A model generated the notes under the pieces. The model saw nothing but the letters and a program-made list of their open reading frames with translations. It had not been told where the DNA came from and searched no databases. A stretch of 32,734 nt of DNA, taken from NCBI GenBank assembly GCA_009928435.1, contig JAABNQ010000006.1, positions 1-32,734 on the forward strand, in the 5' to 3' direction. The position numbers and the translations under genes are program-made. Shown one piece after another: positions 1-7,380 of this stretch (positions are counted from its first letter, which is position 1; each line of letters starts with the position of its first letter). Source of the stretch: Bacillus sp. HF117_J1_D (GTDB lineage Bacteria; Bacillota; Bacilli; Bacillales; Bacillaceae_C).

Positions 1-39
1 TTTTCACAAACCTAATTATACCAAAGGCTGGAGCCCTTT

Positions 40-1428
40 TTGTATTTAGAAACTAAATTTCACTTTCGTAATTCAGGTTTATATCAGATAAGATTTGATT
101 TCATTTCTTTAATTTTAGAGAATGTATATGGCTTAACGAAAAACAGTGATTTCAATAAGAAAAATTATACTTTAATAAATAGTAGACATGATGAGCCCTT
201 GGCTCTATATGTTAAGAACAGTATTAATCAGTACATGAGGACTATGCTAGACAATTGCGATGAGTGTATAAATGACGAAGAATCTGCTGTACTGGCACTT
301 CTCAATAATTCAGAGATTGATGAGGATAAAAAAGAAGAGTATATAAGCTACTTACAGACAATAATTGAAAAAATTGAGACTGTTAAAAACGAAGAATTAT
401 GGAACGTATTATTACAGCAGGGGCTGGTAATTTATTCTGAGGATAATATAGTACATTATTTCTTCAAATTCGGATTAGATTCATTCTTGATTGATTTTAT
501 CAATAGCAAAAGTGCCGAATTAATATTTAATAGTAACTCAATCGATAGTGGCTTTGGTGAAGGTGCTACTAGTAATTTCTTTAATGCTATATTAACTTGT
601 AACGAGATATCTAACGAAAGATATGAATCTATTTTAGAGCCGTTTAATAGATTTTATGGATCATTTTCAGAGACAAATATTGATGAAGACAAGGTACTAA
701 TTCTTATAAAACTAAACATAATACGAATGACAGGTTCAGCACTGATATTTATGAGAGAAAATTACCCTAACTTATTGATTGCTTTTGTCACCCATAATAT
801 AAAGAAATATACTGAAGAAGTAATTAATGAAGAGAACTTTGATATGCTAGAAATGCTTTCAGTTTTAGAAGAAAAAGTGGATGATAAATATAAGATAAAG
901 TTACTTCAATTTGCAACAACCGAAATTTCATTAATAGAAAGAAGCTATTCTGTTCCAGTTAAGTTGTATATTCTAGAAAACAATCTAGATATAAATGATA
1001 TTCCATTTTTACTCAGTTGTTATCCTACTGAAAGTGATAGAATAAAGAATGCAATTATAGATATTTCTATAGAGCGTATTGATGACATAATTACTGAGCA
1101 ATATTCTATCCCGTTTGAACTTCAAGTAGAACTACTTGAATCTAATCACCTTCCCTTGGAAATGAAAAAAGAATTGTTTGCTTTATCTCTTCCGAACATG
1201 AGTGAGGAACAGGTTAAAGAAATTCTCTCAACTCTAGAAATGAACGACTTTTTAAGCTTGTTTAATAGAAAACGTCCAACATTTGAAATTAATGAGATTA
1301 ACAAGAAAATATTGACCATCTTTAAAGAAAAGCAATGGATAACAAAATTTGAAGTAGATAAAAACGAACCTAATTTATTTAGAGCAATTGGGCGTCGAAT
1401 TAACGAAGAACAAACAGAATTACTATAA
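40..1428 (+). CDS. Hypothetical protein, possibly C-terminal part of a large (YobI-like?) NTPase
   Basis: I do not securely recognise this gene. It reads as about 460 residues of acidic, leucine/isoleucine-rich, mostly helical protein with no signal peptide, membrane segment or nucleotide-binding motif. The general look (helical repeats, phrases such as ELWNVLLQQG) recalls the C-terminal region of very large P-loop NTPases of the YobI type, but that is a weak resemblance. An in-frame stop at 13-15 blocks extension upstream, and the only start nearby is TTG at 40 with a modest GGAG at 30-33. Another frame is open from base 1 to about 51 (reading NLIIPKAGALFVF), so the gene may be the 3' part of a longer, frameshifted or truncated gene. 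Its base composition is much more AT-rich than everything downstream, which suggests transfer. Coding status is likely; identity is not established. Confidence 0.5.
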   Translation: MYLETKFHFRNSGLYQIRFDFISLILENVYGLTKNSDFNKKNYTLINSRHDEPLALYVKNSINQYMRTMLDNCDECINDEESAVLALLNNSEIDEDKKEEYISYLQTIIEKIETVKNEELWNVLLQQGLVIYSEDNIVHYFFKFGLDSFLIDFINSKSAELIFNSNSIDSGFGEGATSNFFNAILTCNEISNERYESILEPFNRFYGSFSETNIDEDKVLILIKLNIIRMTGSALIFMRENYPNLLIAFVTHNIKKYTEEVINEENFDMLEMLSVLEEKVDDKYKIKLLQFATTEISLIERSYSVPVKLYILENNLDINDIPFLLSCYPTESDRIKNAIIDISIERIDDIITEQYSIPFELQVELLESNHLPLEMKKELFALSLPNMSEEQVKEILSTLEMNDFLSLFNRKRPTFEINEINKKILTIFKEKQWITKFEVDKNEPNLFRAIGRRINEEQTELL

Positions 1429-1546
1429 AGCAATTGTGGAGTATTAGATTTTTAATCAAAGTATATGGGATCGTGAGGGAGGGGGAACAAAAGGGTAACG
1501 CAATCAAAAATATGGCTTTAAAAGAAATGAGAAATTGTACCAATAG

Positions 1547-1584
1547 AAAAAAACGCCTAACCCTTGATCATAAAAGGTTAGGCG
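1547..1584 (-). terminator. Rho-independent terminator of the tRNA-Pro transcript
   Basis: A perfect 9-bp stem (CGCCTAACC at 1554-1562 with GGTTAGGCG at 1576-1584) is followed on the minus strand by a run of seven T (1547-1553). It lies just past the 3' end of the minus-strand tRNA gene, so it most likely ends that transcript. Confidence 0.8.
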
Positions 1585-1597
1585 CTTCTCCATAATA

Positions 1598-1671
1598 TCG
1601 GGATGACAGGATTTGAACCTGCGACTCCTAGCACCCCATGCTAGTGCTCTACCAAGCTGAGCTACATCCCG
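1598..1671 (-). tRNA. tRNA-Pro (anticodon GGG)
   Basis: The minus strand folds as a full cloverleaf: acceptor CGGGATG/CATCCCG (7 bp), D stem GCTC/GAGC, anticodon stem CTAGC/GCTAG around the loop ATGGGGT giving anticodon GGG, a 5-nt variable loop, and T stem GCAGG/CCTGT (one G-T pair) around TTTGAAT. The discriminator is A (1598). The 3' CCA is not encoded, so it must be added after transcription. GGG reads CCC/CCT proline codons. The T-loop begins TTTGA rather than the usual TTCGA. The gene stands alone rather than in a tRNA array and is followed by its own terminator. Confidence 0.93.
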
Positions 1672-1748
1672 GAAATGAACGACACTTTCATTATACGAAA
1701 TTCACACTTATAAGACAATGGCGAAACGCTGCCTTTTCCGTAAGAAAC

Positions 1749-1859
1749 GAGGATGGGACAAAACTAGTCGCACTTTAAAAAGCGCGAGAATCAATTTTAG
1801 AAACGTTGATTTCTCGCGCTTTTTTATTTTGCTTAAAAAACGACTTATGTCTCAGCCTT
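1749..1859. repeat. Intergenic imperfect inverted-repeat element
   Basis: The outer arms (GAGGATGGGACAAAACTAGT from 1749 and, on the other strand, AAGGCTGAGACATAAGTCG from 1859) are similar inverted copies of a GGMTGRGACAWAA motif. They enclose the strong terminator hairpin at 1777-1826. From general knowledge, short elements with GGCTGGGACATAA-type ends around a hairpin are common between genes in Bacilli; the family assignment is from memory. It does not code for protein. Confidence 0.55.
1777..1826 (-). terminator. Bidirectional terminator, serves the agmatine deiminase gene
   Basis: A long stem pairs AGCGCGAGAATCAA (1781-1794) with TTGATTTCTCGCGCT (1806-1820), with one bulged T. It has an A tract on the left and a T tract on the right, so it can act in both directions. 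On the minus strand it lies about 45 bp past the deiminase stop codon. Confidence 0.8.
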
Positions 1860-1870
1860 GTCGTTTCACC

Positions 1871-2968
1871 TTAAGCCTTTGGCTGCTGCTGGGTAATGCA
1901 GTGGATGTTTCCTCCGCCAATGGAAACTTCGCGTGTGTTCACAGCCACAATTTCCCGATCTGGGAACATCTCCTTGAAGATTTCAACGGCTTCTTCATCC
2001 TTCGGGTCGCCGAATGATGGAATGATGACTCCACCGTTGCAAATGTAGCAGTTGGCATAGGTAGCGATAAATTCAGTGTCTGCCGTACGATCGAAAGCGT
2101 CAGCGGCAAAGTCGATTTCTTGGCTTTCTTCCTCTGTGATGGCAATTTGTTGAGGCATCGGGAGTTTATAGATTTTCAGCTTTCGTCCTTTGGCGTCTGT
2201 TTCCTGCTCCAATTGCTTATATGCTTCACGAAGCACTTCGTAGTGCGGATGTTCAGTGTCGTCTGTCCAGCCGATGGCGACCTCTCCAGGACGCACATAA
2301 AATAATACTTCGTCTACGTGACCGTCTGTTTCATCGTCAACAAGGCCATCCTTGACCCAGATGATTTTTTCGATGTTTAAGTACTCTTTTAGTTTCTCCT
2401 CAACTTCTTCTCTTGACATGTGCGGATTCCGGTTTGGATTCAACACGCATTGTTCTGTTGTAATGAGCGTTCCTTCTCCATCAACGTGGATGGCCCCGCC
2501 TTCCAATACGAAATCTTTCGCATCATATCTGTCTATATTCTCAATCTCCATTACTTTTTGTTTGACAAGCTGATCCTTGTCCCATGGGAAGTACAGTCCC
2601 TCATCCAAACCGCCCCATGCGTTGAATTGCCAGTCTATGCCACGCACTTCACCTTTGTCATTTTTTACAAAAGTGGGCCCGATATCTCGCATCCAGGCAT
2701 CATTGGATGAAATTTCAACGACTCTTATTTGATCGTCCAAGAGAGCGCGGGCATTTTCAAATTGCTCCGCATTGACACACACCGTAACCGGTTCAAATTG
2801 CGAAATCGCTTTCGCGACTTCCGCAAAAGCTCTTTGAGCAGGTTTAGCTCCAGATCTCCATGTATCGGTTCTCATCGGCCATAGCATCCATGTGCCTTCG
2901 TGCTCTTCAAATTCTCCGGGCATTCTAAAGCTGTCATTTCTTGGTGTACTATCTATCGTACGTGCCAT
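1871..2968 (-). CDS. aguA: Agmatine deiminase (agmatine iminohydrolase)
   Basis: This enzyme hydrolyses agmatine to N-carbamoylputrescine plus ammonia; it is a cytosolic member of the peptidylarginine-deiminase fold group. The 365-residue protein has the family length and ends with the signature GGGNIHCITQQ, placing the nucleophile at Cys357. Other family landmarks are EEHEGTWMLWP near the N-terminus, NDAWMRDIGPTF, the histidine loop DDETDGHVDE and CYICNGGVIIPSFGDP. The start is the ATG at 2968 (MARTIDS), preceded by GGAGGGG; a TTG further upstream would place the RBS inside the gene. A sigma-54-type promoter lies 36 bp upstream (3004-3020). The gene sits directly downstream of the sigma-54 activator gene, on the same strand, and ends at a strong terminator. 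A nitrilase-type AguB partner is not present in the window. Confidence 0.95.
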   Translation of the reverse strand: MARTIDSTPRNDSFRMPGEFEEHEGTWMLWPMRTDTWRSGAKPAQRAFAEVAKAISQFEPVTVCVNAEQFENARALLDDQIRVVEISSNDAWMRDIGPTFVKNDKGEVRGIDWQFNAWGGLDEGLYFPWDKDQLVKQKVMEIENIDRYDAKDFVLEGGAIHVDGEGTLITTEQCVLNPNRNPHMSREEVEEKLKEYLNIEKIIWVKDGLVDDETDGHVDEVLFYVRPGEVAIGWTDDTEHPHYEVLREAYKQLEQETDAKGRKLKIYKLPMPQQIAITEEESQEIDFAADAFDRTADTEFIATYANCYICNGGVIIPSFGDPKDEEAVEIFKEMFPDREIVAVNTREVSIGGGNIHCITQQQPKA

Positions 2969-3003
2969 GATAATCCCCTCCAATTATATTCAATCTAATA
3001 CCA

Positions 3004-3020
3004 TGCAAATTTTATGCCAT
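3004..3020 (-). promoter_or_regulatory. Sigma-54 (-24/-12) promoter for agmatine deiminase
   Basis: The minus strand reads ATGGCAT-AAAAT-TTGCA. The invariant GG and GC dinucleotides have the required spacing (TGGCAY-N5-TTGCA), with one change from TGGCAC. The expected transcript start near 2993 leaves a leader of about 25 nt carrying the GGAGGGG ribosome binding site. It lies in the 91-bp gap between the activator gene and aguA. Confidence 0.75.
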
Positions 3021-3033
3021 ATGAAATGAAGCA

Positions 3034-3052
3034 GGGGGTAGACATTTCCCCC
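3034..3052 (-). other. G/C hairpin between activator gene and aguA
   Basis: GGGGG (3034-3038) and CCCCC (3048-3052) flank a 9-nt loop just past the activator stop codon and upstream of the aguA sigma-54 promoter. No T run follows on the minus strand, so it is a weak terminator at best. It could instead be part of a protein-binding site. Confidence 0.35.
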
Positions 3053-3059
3053 GCGCTAT

Positions 3060-4448
3060 TTAAAATCCATATTTTTTCAATCTTCTTAGATAGGAGGACT
3101 GTGTCAATCCTAAGGATTGAGCCGCCTTTCTCGTAGAAGGATACTTCATTTGCGCTTCCTCTATCAATCTTTTTTCGATCTTTTCCAGATACTCCGGGAG
3201 ACTTTGGCTATTTAACTTGCGGATGGAATGATCCATGAATTCCTCGTATAAAATTTTATCCGGCAGGTCGGAAGGCGTAATTGTATTTTCCTTTGCTGTT
3301 ACAATTAAACGTTCAATCATGTTTTCCAGTTCGCGGATATTTCCTGGCCAACTGTAGTTCTGAAGGTGTTCCAGAACCCTTTTGTCCAAGGAAGATTTTT
3401 TCATATATTTATCGTTAAAAAGGTTCAAATAATGATAAACCAATGGTGGTATATCCTCGTTTCGCTCCCGGAGCGCCGGGATTTGGATAGACACGACATT
3501 CAACCGGTAATATAAGTCTTCACGGAACTGCTTTTCTTCGACCATCTTCTGCAAGTCCTGATTAGTGGCAGCAATAATCCGGATATCCACTTCTTGAAGC
3601 TCTGTTCCCCCAACAGGAATAAACGATTTATCCTGGACCAATTGAAGCAATTTGGGCTGCAGGGACAAGGGAAGTTCAGCAATTTCATCCAAAAATAATG
3701 TGCCGCCATCCGCTTTTTCAACAAGCCCCTTTTTGCCGCTTTGGCTTGCCCCAGTAAAGGCTCCCTTTTTATATCCGAAAAGCTCTGATTCCAGGAGGTT
3801 TTCCGGAATGGCTCCACAGTTAATTTGGACAAAGCTCTTACCCTTCCTAGAACTGTGTTTATGGATTTCACCAGCTATCAGGCTTTTACCTACGCCGGAC
3901 TCTCCTGTTAATAAGATGGTTGCGTCAACAGTAGCCACTCGGTTGACAAGATCTAACAGCTCCTCGTTGCTTTTGCTGTTCCCGATAATTAACTGGCTCG
4001 TTTTATCCCTCTGCTGGTTCTTCTTCATTGCCTGAAGCTCTTCCCAATACTGTTGCATCAGCGCTTCTGCTTTTTCCAGCTTAAAGGAGTTTTTCACCGT
4101 TTCTGTAATATCTTTTACTTGAACGAGAATGTATTCGGTATCATCTTCATCAATCTTTACAAGATGTCCAGTTGCCAGAAACTGCCTGTCTTTTGATGTT
4201 TGGACTTTAGTCACGACGATTTCTTTGTTATCCAATACGATTTTGGTAACAGAAGGGGTGAAAAAACCGTTGTTCTCCAAGTCATTTACATGCCTGCCAA
4301 TGATTTTGGATCTTGGCGCACCGATCTGCTTCGTACTAGTATCATTACACCAAAGTGCGACGCCATTTTTATCTGCTATGAATATACCATCCTTTAAATG
4401 ATTGAACACTTGATGAAAATGCCGATCTTTAAAAAAGTGTTTTTTCAC
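3060..4448 (-). CDS. Sigma-54-dependent activator with PAS sensor domain
   Basis: This is a 462-residue enhancer-binding protein that remodels RNA polymerase carrying SigL (sigma-54). Order of domains: a PAS-like sensor at about 10-115; a helical linker at about 120-150; an AAA+ domain at about 153-385 with Walker A GESGVGKS (182-189), the sigma-54-contacting loop GAFTGA (229-234), Walker B GGTLFLDE (248-255) and the arginine-finger region EDLYYRLNV; and a Fis-type helix-turn-helix at the C-terminus (about 436-462). Length and architecture match RocR/BkdR-type activators of Bacillus. The start is GTG at 4448 with TAGGAGG eight bases upstream. It lies between two sigma-54 promoters, one for aguA and one for the hydrolase operon, so it most likely controls both. 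The ligand is unknown; agmatine, putrescine or a downstream metabolite are reasonable guesses. Confidence 0.92.
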   Translation of the reverse strand: MKKHFFKDRHFHQVFNHLKDGIFIADKNGVALWCNDTSTKQIGAPRSKIIGRHVNDLENNGFFTPSVTKIVLDNKEIVVTKVQTSKDRQFLATGHLVKIDEDDTEYILVQVKDITETVKNSFKLEKAEALMQQYWEELQAMKKNQQRDKTSQLIIGNSKSNEELLDLVNRVATVDATILLTGESGVGKSLIAGEIHKHSSRKGKSFVQINCGAIPENLLESELFGYKKGAFTGASQSGKKGLVEKADGGTLFLDEIAELPLSLQPKLLQLVQDKSFIPVGGTELQEVDIRIIAATNQDLQKMVEEKQFREDLYYRLNVVSIQIPALRERNEDIPPLVYHYLNLFNDKYMKKSSLDKRVLEHLQNYSWPGNIRELENMIERLIVTAKENTITPSDLPDKILYEEFMDHSIRKLNSQSLPEYLEKIEKRLIEEAQMKYPSTRKAAQSLGLTQSSYLRRLKKYGF

Positions 4449-4472
4449 AAAAAGCGCCTCCTAATCTCGTAA

Positions 4473-4508
4473 AAAGTGATTCGATTTCGCATCGTTACCG
4501 TTCACTTT
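4473..4508. promoter_or_regulatory. Candidate upstream activating sequence (inverted repeat)
   Basis: AAAGTGA (4473-4479) is repeated inverted as TCACTTT (4502-4508). Between them lies a second small palindrome, CGAT-TTCGC-ATCG (4482-4494). The site is 70-105 bp upstream of the sigma-54 promoter at 4578, a normal distance for an enhancer. It also lies just downstream of the predicted sigma-A start of the activator gene, so bound activator could repress its own gene. Assignment is inferred from position and symmetry only. Confidence 0.45.
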
Positions 4509-4520
4509 CGGTGCAGATTT

Positions 4521-4549
4521 ATTATATATTACTGTACGACAAAATGAAA
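4521..4549 (-). promoter_or_regulatory. Possible sigma-A promoter of the activator gene
   Basis: On the minus strand TTTCAT (4549-4544) and a perfect TATAAT (4526-4521) are 17 bp apart. The -35 is poor, the -10 is consensus, and the site is upstream of the activator GTG. Confidence 0.4.
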
Positions 4550-4577
4550 AGGTTTTTATTTTAAAAGAAAACTAACT

Positions 4578-4594
4578 TTGGCACGATTCTTGCA
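4578..4594 (+). promoter_or_regulatory. Sigma-54 (-24/-12) promoter of the hydrolase-aminotransferase operon
   Basis: TTGGCAC-GATTC-TTGCA matches the TTGGCAC-N5-TTGCW consensus with no deviation. The predicted start near 4604 gives a leader of under 20 nt before the AGGAGG at 4610-4615 and the ATG at 4622. The divergent activator gene begins 130 bp away. Confidence 0.9.
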
Positions 4595-4621
4595 TTAATA
4601 AAATAAGTGAGGAGGATGCGT

Positions 4622-5860
4622 ATGGAGAATACATTATTGAAAGTAAACAGAGAGCGTTTACTTGAAACATTAAAAGTAAGCTCTTCCATCGGGCCATCCG
4701 GAAATGGAGGAATGAACCGCCTGGCCTTATCGGATGCTGATAAAAACATGCGCGATATATTTGTCGATTGGTTAAAAGAGGCAGGTCTAGATGTTAGAAT
4801 AGACGATTTTGGAAACATATATGGAAGAAGAAGAGGCAAAAGGGACGATGGTCCATCTGTTGCCATCGGTTCCCACTTGGATACGCAGCCTTGCGGTGGA
4901 AAATATGACGGCATTTTAGGTGTTCTATCTGCGCTGGAAGTGATCCGTGTCTTAAATGAAAACGATATCGAAACTGAATATCCAGTCGAAGTTATCAATT
5001 TCACCAATGAAGAGGGGGCTCGCTTCTCACCCCCAATGCTTGGATCCGGAGGAATCACAGGAAACTTTGCAAAGGATTTTATTTACGGCATCAAAGATGA
5101 TGAAGGAATATCCTTTGAACAGGCTTTAAATAAAATTCATTATTCGGGGTCTATTCAAAACCGTATTACAAACGTCAAAAATTTCATTGAACTGCATATT
5201 GAGCAGGGTCCTATTTTACACGAAAAGGATATAACAATTGGTGTTGTCCAGGGGATCCAAGGTAATGATTTGTACACGGTAAAAGTAACCGGAAAGACAA
5301 ACCACGCAGGTCCAACACCGATGGAAAACAGGTGCGATGCACTTGTGGCTGCGTCCAAGATGATTATAAAAGTGAATGAGATGACAGATGAAGTTCAAGG
5401 TTTAAAAACAACCGTTGGAAAAGTGAATGTAACACCCAACGTGACAAACGTGATTCCTGGCGAGGTGGAATTCACAATCGATATCCGCCACGAGGACAAT
5501 GATTTGAGGTCCCACGCGTTCGAAAGATTAAAGGAACAGCTTAGTGCCATTGCATTGATGAGTGAAGTGGAATTGACGATTACAACTGATTGGAATTCGG
5601 AGACAACCTTGTTCTCATCGGTCGTCAAGGATGCTATCCAGGAGGCGGCAGACGAATTTGGATATTCCAAAATGGATTTGTTCAGCGGCCCAGGTCATGA
5701 TGCTAAATATATGGCAGGCGTGTCGGATACCGGCATGATCTTCGTTCCAAGCGTTGATGGCATCAGTCATAACGAACAGGAATTGACGCTTGATGATGAT
5801 ATTGAAAAAGGGGCGAACGTCCTTTTAAATGTTGTTCAAAAGCTGGCAGAAGCTAAATAA
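4622..5860 (+). CDS. M20-family Zn-dependent carbamoyl amidohydrolase (hydantoinase/carbamoylase family)
   Basis: This 412-residue metalloenzyme belongs to the family of N-carbamoyl-L-amino-acid hydrolase (AmaB/HyuC), beta-ureidopropionase and allantoate amidohydrolase. Metal-binding landmarks are visible: GSHLDT (His85), KYDGILG (Asp96), NEEGARF (Glu130/131), ELHIEQGP and the C-terminal DGISHNEQE. The dimerisation-domain phrase GKTNHAGPTPM is also typical. The ATG at 4622 is chosen because AGGAGG at 4610-4615 lies six bases before it. It is the first gene after a consensus sigma-54 promoter and is 30 bp from the aminotransferase. Beside agmatine deiminase, the most economical reading is hydrolysis of N-carbamoylputrescine to putrescine, CO2 and ammonia, a job normally done by the unrelated nitrilase AguB. 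N-carbamoyl-beta-alanine or another carbamoyl amine is the main alternative. Family is sure; substrate is inference. Confidence 0.9.
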   Translation: MENTLLKVNRERLLETLKVSSSIGPSGNGGMNRLALSDADKNMRDIFVDWLKEAGLDVRIDDFGNIYGRRRGKRDDGPSVAIGSHLDTQPCGGKYDGILGVLSALEVIRVLNENDIETEYPVEVINFTNEEGARFSPPMLGSGGITGNFAKDFIYGIKDDEGISFEQALNKIHYSGSIQNRITNVKNFIELHIEQGPILHEKDITIGVVQGIQGNDLYTVKVTGKTNHAGPTPMENRCDALVAASKMIIKVNEMTDEVQGLKTTVGKVNVTPNVTNVIPGEVEFTIDIRHEDNDLRSHAFERLKEQLSAIALMSEVELTITTDWNSETTLFSSVVKDAIQEAADEFGYSKMDLFSGPGHDAKYMAGVSDTGMIFVPSVDGISHNEQELTLDDDIEKGANVLLNVVQKLAEAK

Positions 5861-5890
5861 TTATTTTTTATAAAAAAGGAGAGGTTTTTA

Positions 5891-7261
5891 ATGAGCCAAC
5901 AAAACGAAGCATTATTCAATGAGTTATCTGGACTTGATAAAAAACATATTATTCATCCATCCACTAATCCAAAACTTCATGCTGAAATCGGTCCAAAACT
6001 GATTTTTGAGAGCGGAGAAGGGATTTATTTAAAAGATATGGGAGGCAAAACATACATCGACGGTGTTTCCATGCTTTGGAACGTGAACGTTGGCCATGGT
6101 GTGAAGGAATTGGCTGAAGCTGCCTATGAGCAAATGACGAAAGCGGCTTACACAACTACTTTCTATGGATATTCGAATGAAGCGTCCGTACGTTTGGCTG
6201 AAAAAATTGCCAAAGTCACACCTGGAGACCTAAATGCCATCTTCTATACGTCCGGCGGGTCAGAATCCAACGATACAGCTTTTAAATTGTCCAGATCTTA
6301 CTGGGACATAAAAGGTAAAAAAGACAAGAAACTCATTATTTCCTTAAGAAGAGGCTATCACGGAGTTACAATTGCGACTCAAAGGGCAACTGGAATCGAT
6401 GCTTACCGGGAATTCTCCGGATCAGGGGATCCTAATATCGTAAACGCGAAACCTCATTTGACTGAGTGTGAGCTTGGCGACAAGAGCCATCCTGAGTATG
6501 AAGGCTCCATCAGAAGCATCATTGAGAGAGAAGGCGCTGATAAAGTTGCGGCTGTCATCGTAGAGCCAGTCCAAGGAGCCGGCGGCGTACACGTTCCTCC
6601 AGAAGGTTATTTGAAAGCAGTTCGTGCACTTTGTGATGAGTTTGACATCCACATGATTGCCGATGAAATCATTTGCGGATTTGGCAGAACTGGAAAAATG
6701 TTCGGTGTAGATCATTGGGATGTTGTTCCTGATTTCATTTGTGCAGCAAAAGGGATGACAAGCGGATACGTGCAGCTTGGCGGCGTCATCATGAGAGAAG
6801 AAATCAGAGATACGTTCTTCACATATGATGGCATGCTACCACATGGATTCACATACAGCGGACATCCAACAGCTTGTGCAGTCGGATTGAAAAACCTTGA
6901 AATCCTCGAGCGCGACGGCTTAATTGAAAACGCAGCTGCTATGGGAGAAGAACTGCAAAAAGGTTTGAATTACTTGGAAGACAAGTATTCATTTGTTGGA
7001 AACGCTCGAAGCAGAGGACTTCTTGCTGGATTTGACTTGATGGAAGATCCAGCAGCGGGCAAACCATTTGAAACGATCAAAGCTGCTGCAACAGTTGTTG
7101 AAGAGGCCTATAAGCGTGAACTGTTAATCAGACCATTTGACTTCACACCTGGAATGAACATCGTGGCGATTGCCCCTCCACTCATCGTACAAAAAGACGA
7201 AGTGGAAAAAATCATCACAATCGTGGACGACGCACTGGGAGCATTTGGGAAGACGTTGTAA
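5891..7261 (+). CDS. Class III PLP aminotransferase, probably putrescine:pyruvate type
   Basis: This 456-residue fold-type I aminotransferase matches the length and pattern of the SpuC-like putrescine/omega-amino:pyruvate enzymes. Visible landmarks are LWNVNVGHG, YTSGGSESND (PLP phosphate binding), RRGYHGVT, IADEIICGFGRTG (Asp258 pairs with the pyridine nitrogen) and the PLP lysine Lys287 in AAKGMTSGY. HGFTYSGHP is the usual class III substrate-side segment. The start ATG has AAAGGAGAGG upstream. It follows the hydrolase by 30 bp, so both are on the same sigma-54 transcript. In context it would convert putrescine to 4-aminobutanal (which cyclises to pyrroline). A beta-alanine:pyruvate aminotransferase is the alternative. 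Confidence 0.88.
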   Translation: MSQQNEALFNELSGLDKKHIIHPSTNPKLHAEIGPKLIFESGEGIYLKDMGGKTYIDGVSMLWNVNVGHGVKELAEAAYEQMTKAAYTTTFYGYSNEASVRLAEKIAKVTPGDLNAIFYTSGGSESNDTAFKLSRSYWDIKGKKDKKLIISLRRGYHGVTIATQRATGIDAYREFSGSGDPNIVNAKPHLTECELGDKSHPEYEGSIRSIIEREGADKVAAVIVEPVQGAGGVHVPPEGYLKAVRALCDEFDIHMIADEIICGFGRTGKMFGVDHWDVVPDFICAAKGMTSGYVQLGGVIMREEIRDTFFTYDGMLPHGFTYSGHPTACAVGLKNLEILERDGLIENAAAMGEELQKGLNYLEDKYSFVGNARSRGLLAGFDLMEDPAAGKPFETIKAAATVVEEAYKRELLIRPFDFTPGMNIVAIAPPLIVQKDEVEKIITIVDDALGAFGKTL

Positions 7262-7274
7262 GAAGAAAAGGGGA

Positions 7275-7373
7275 GGTGCCTTGATTAGCCCCGACAAGCA
7301 TAAGACAGGCGCTGAAGAAGGCGTAGTTTGCCTTCAAAAGCGATGGGCTTATGACCTCGAGGGGCTAGGCACC
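7275..7373. repeat. Dispersed palindromic Bacillus-type intergenic repeat
   Basis: Nested complementary arms define a long hairpin: GGTGCC/GGCACC (7275-7280, 7368-7373), TAGCCCC/GGGGCTA (7286-7292, 7361-7367), CATAAG/CTTATG (7299-7304, 7348-7353) and GAAGGC/GCCTTC (7317-7322, 7330-7335). The right flank, read on the minus strand, gives TCCAGCTACGGTGCCTAG, and related stretches occur at 19306-19330 and 20951-20970 in this window. From memory, sequences of the type GTCCAGCTCCAGCGCCTAG followed by CCCCTCGAG are a widespread intergenic repeat in Bacillus genomes. It is therefore a mobile or dispersed repeat inside the operon rather than a dedicated riboswitch, though it will fold in the mRNA. Confidence 0.7.
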
Positions 7374-7380
7374 GTAGCTG

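Noticed and set aside
4561-5058. Minus-strand frame of 165 codons over the hydrolase gene
   Set aside because: It covers the sigma-54 promoter and the conserved 5' part of the hydrolase; it is a shadow of that gene's codon use.
7275-7373. Nested stem structure considered as a riboswitch aptamer sensing a polyamine or amino acid
   Set aside because: Its end sequence recurs at 19306-19330 and 20951-20970 beside unrelated genes, and it resembles a known kind of dispersed Bacillus repeat; a repeat explains it better than a dedicated aptamer.
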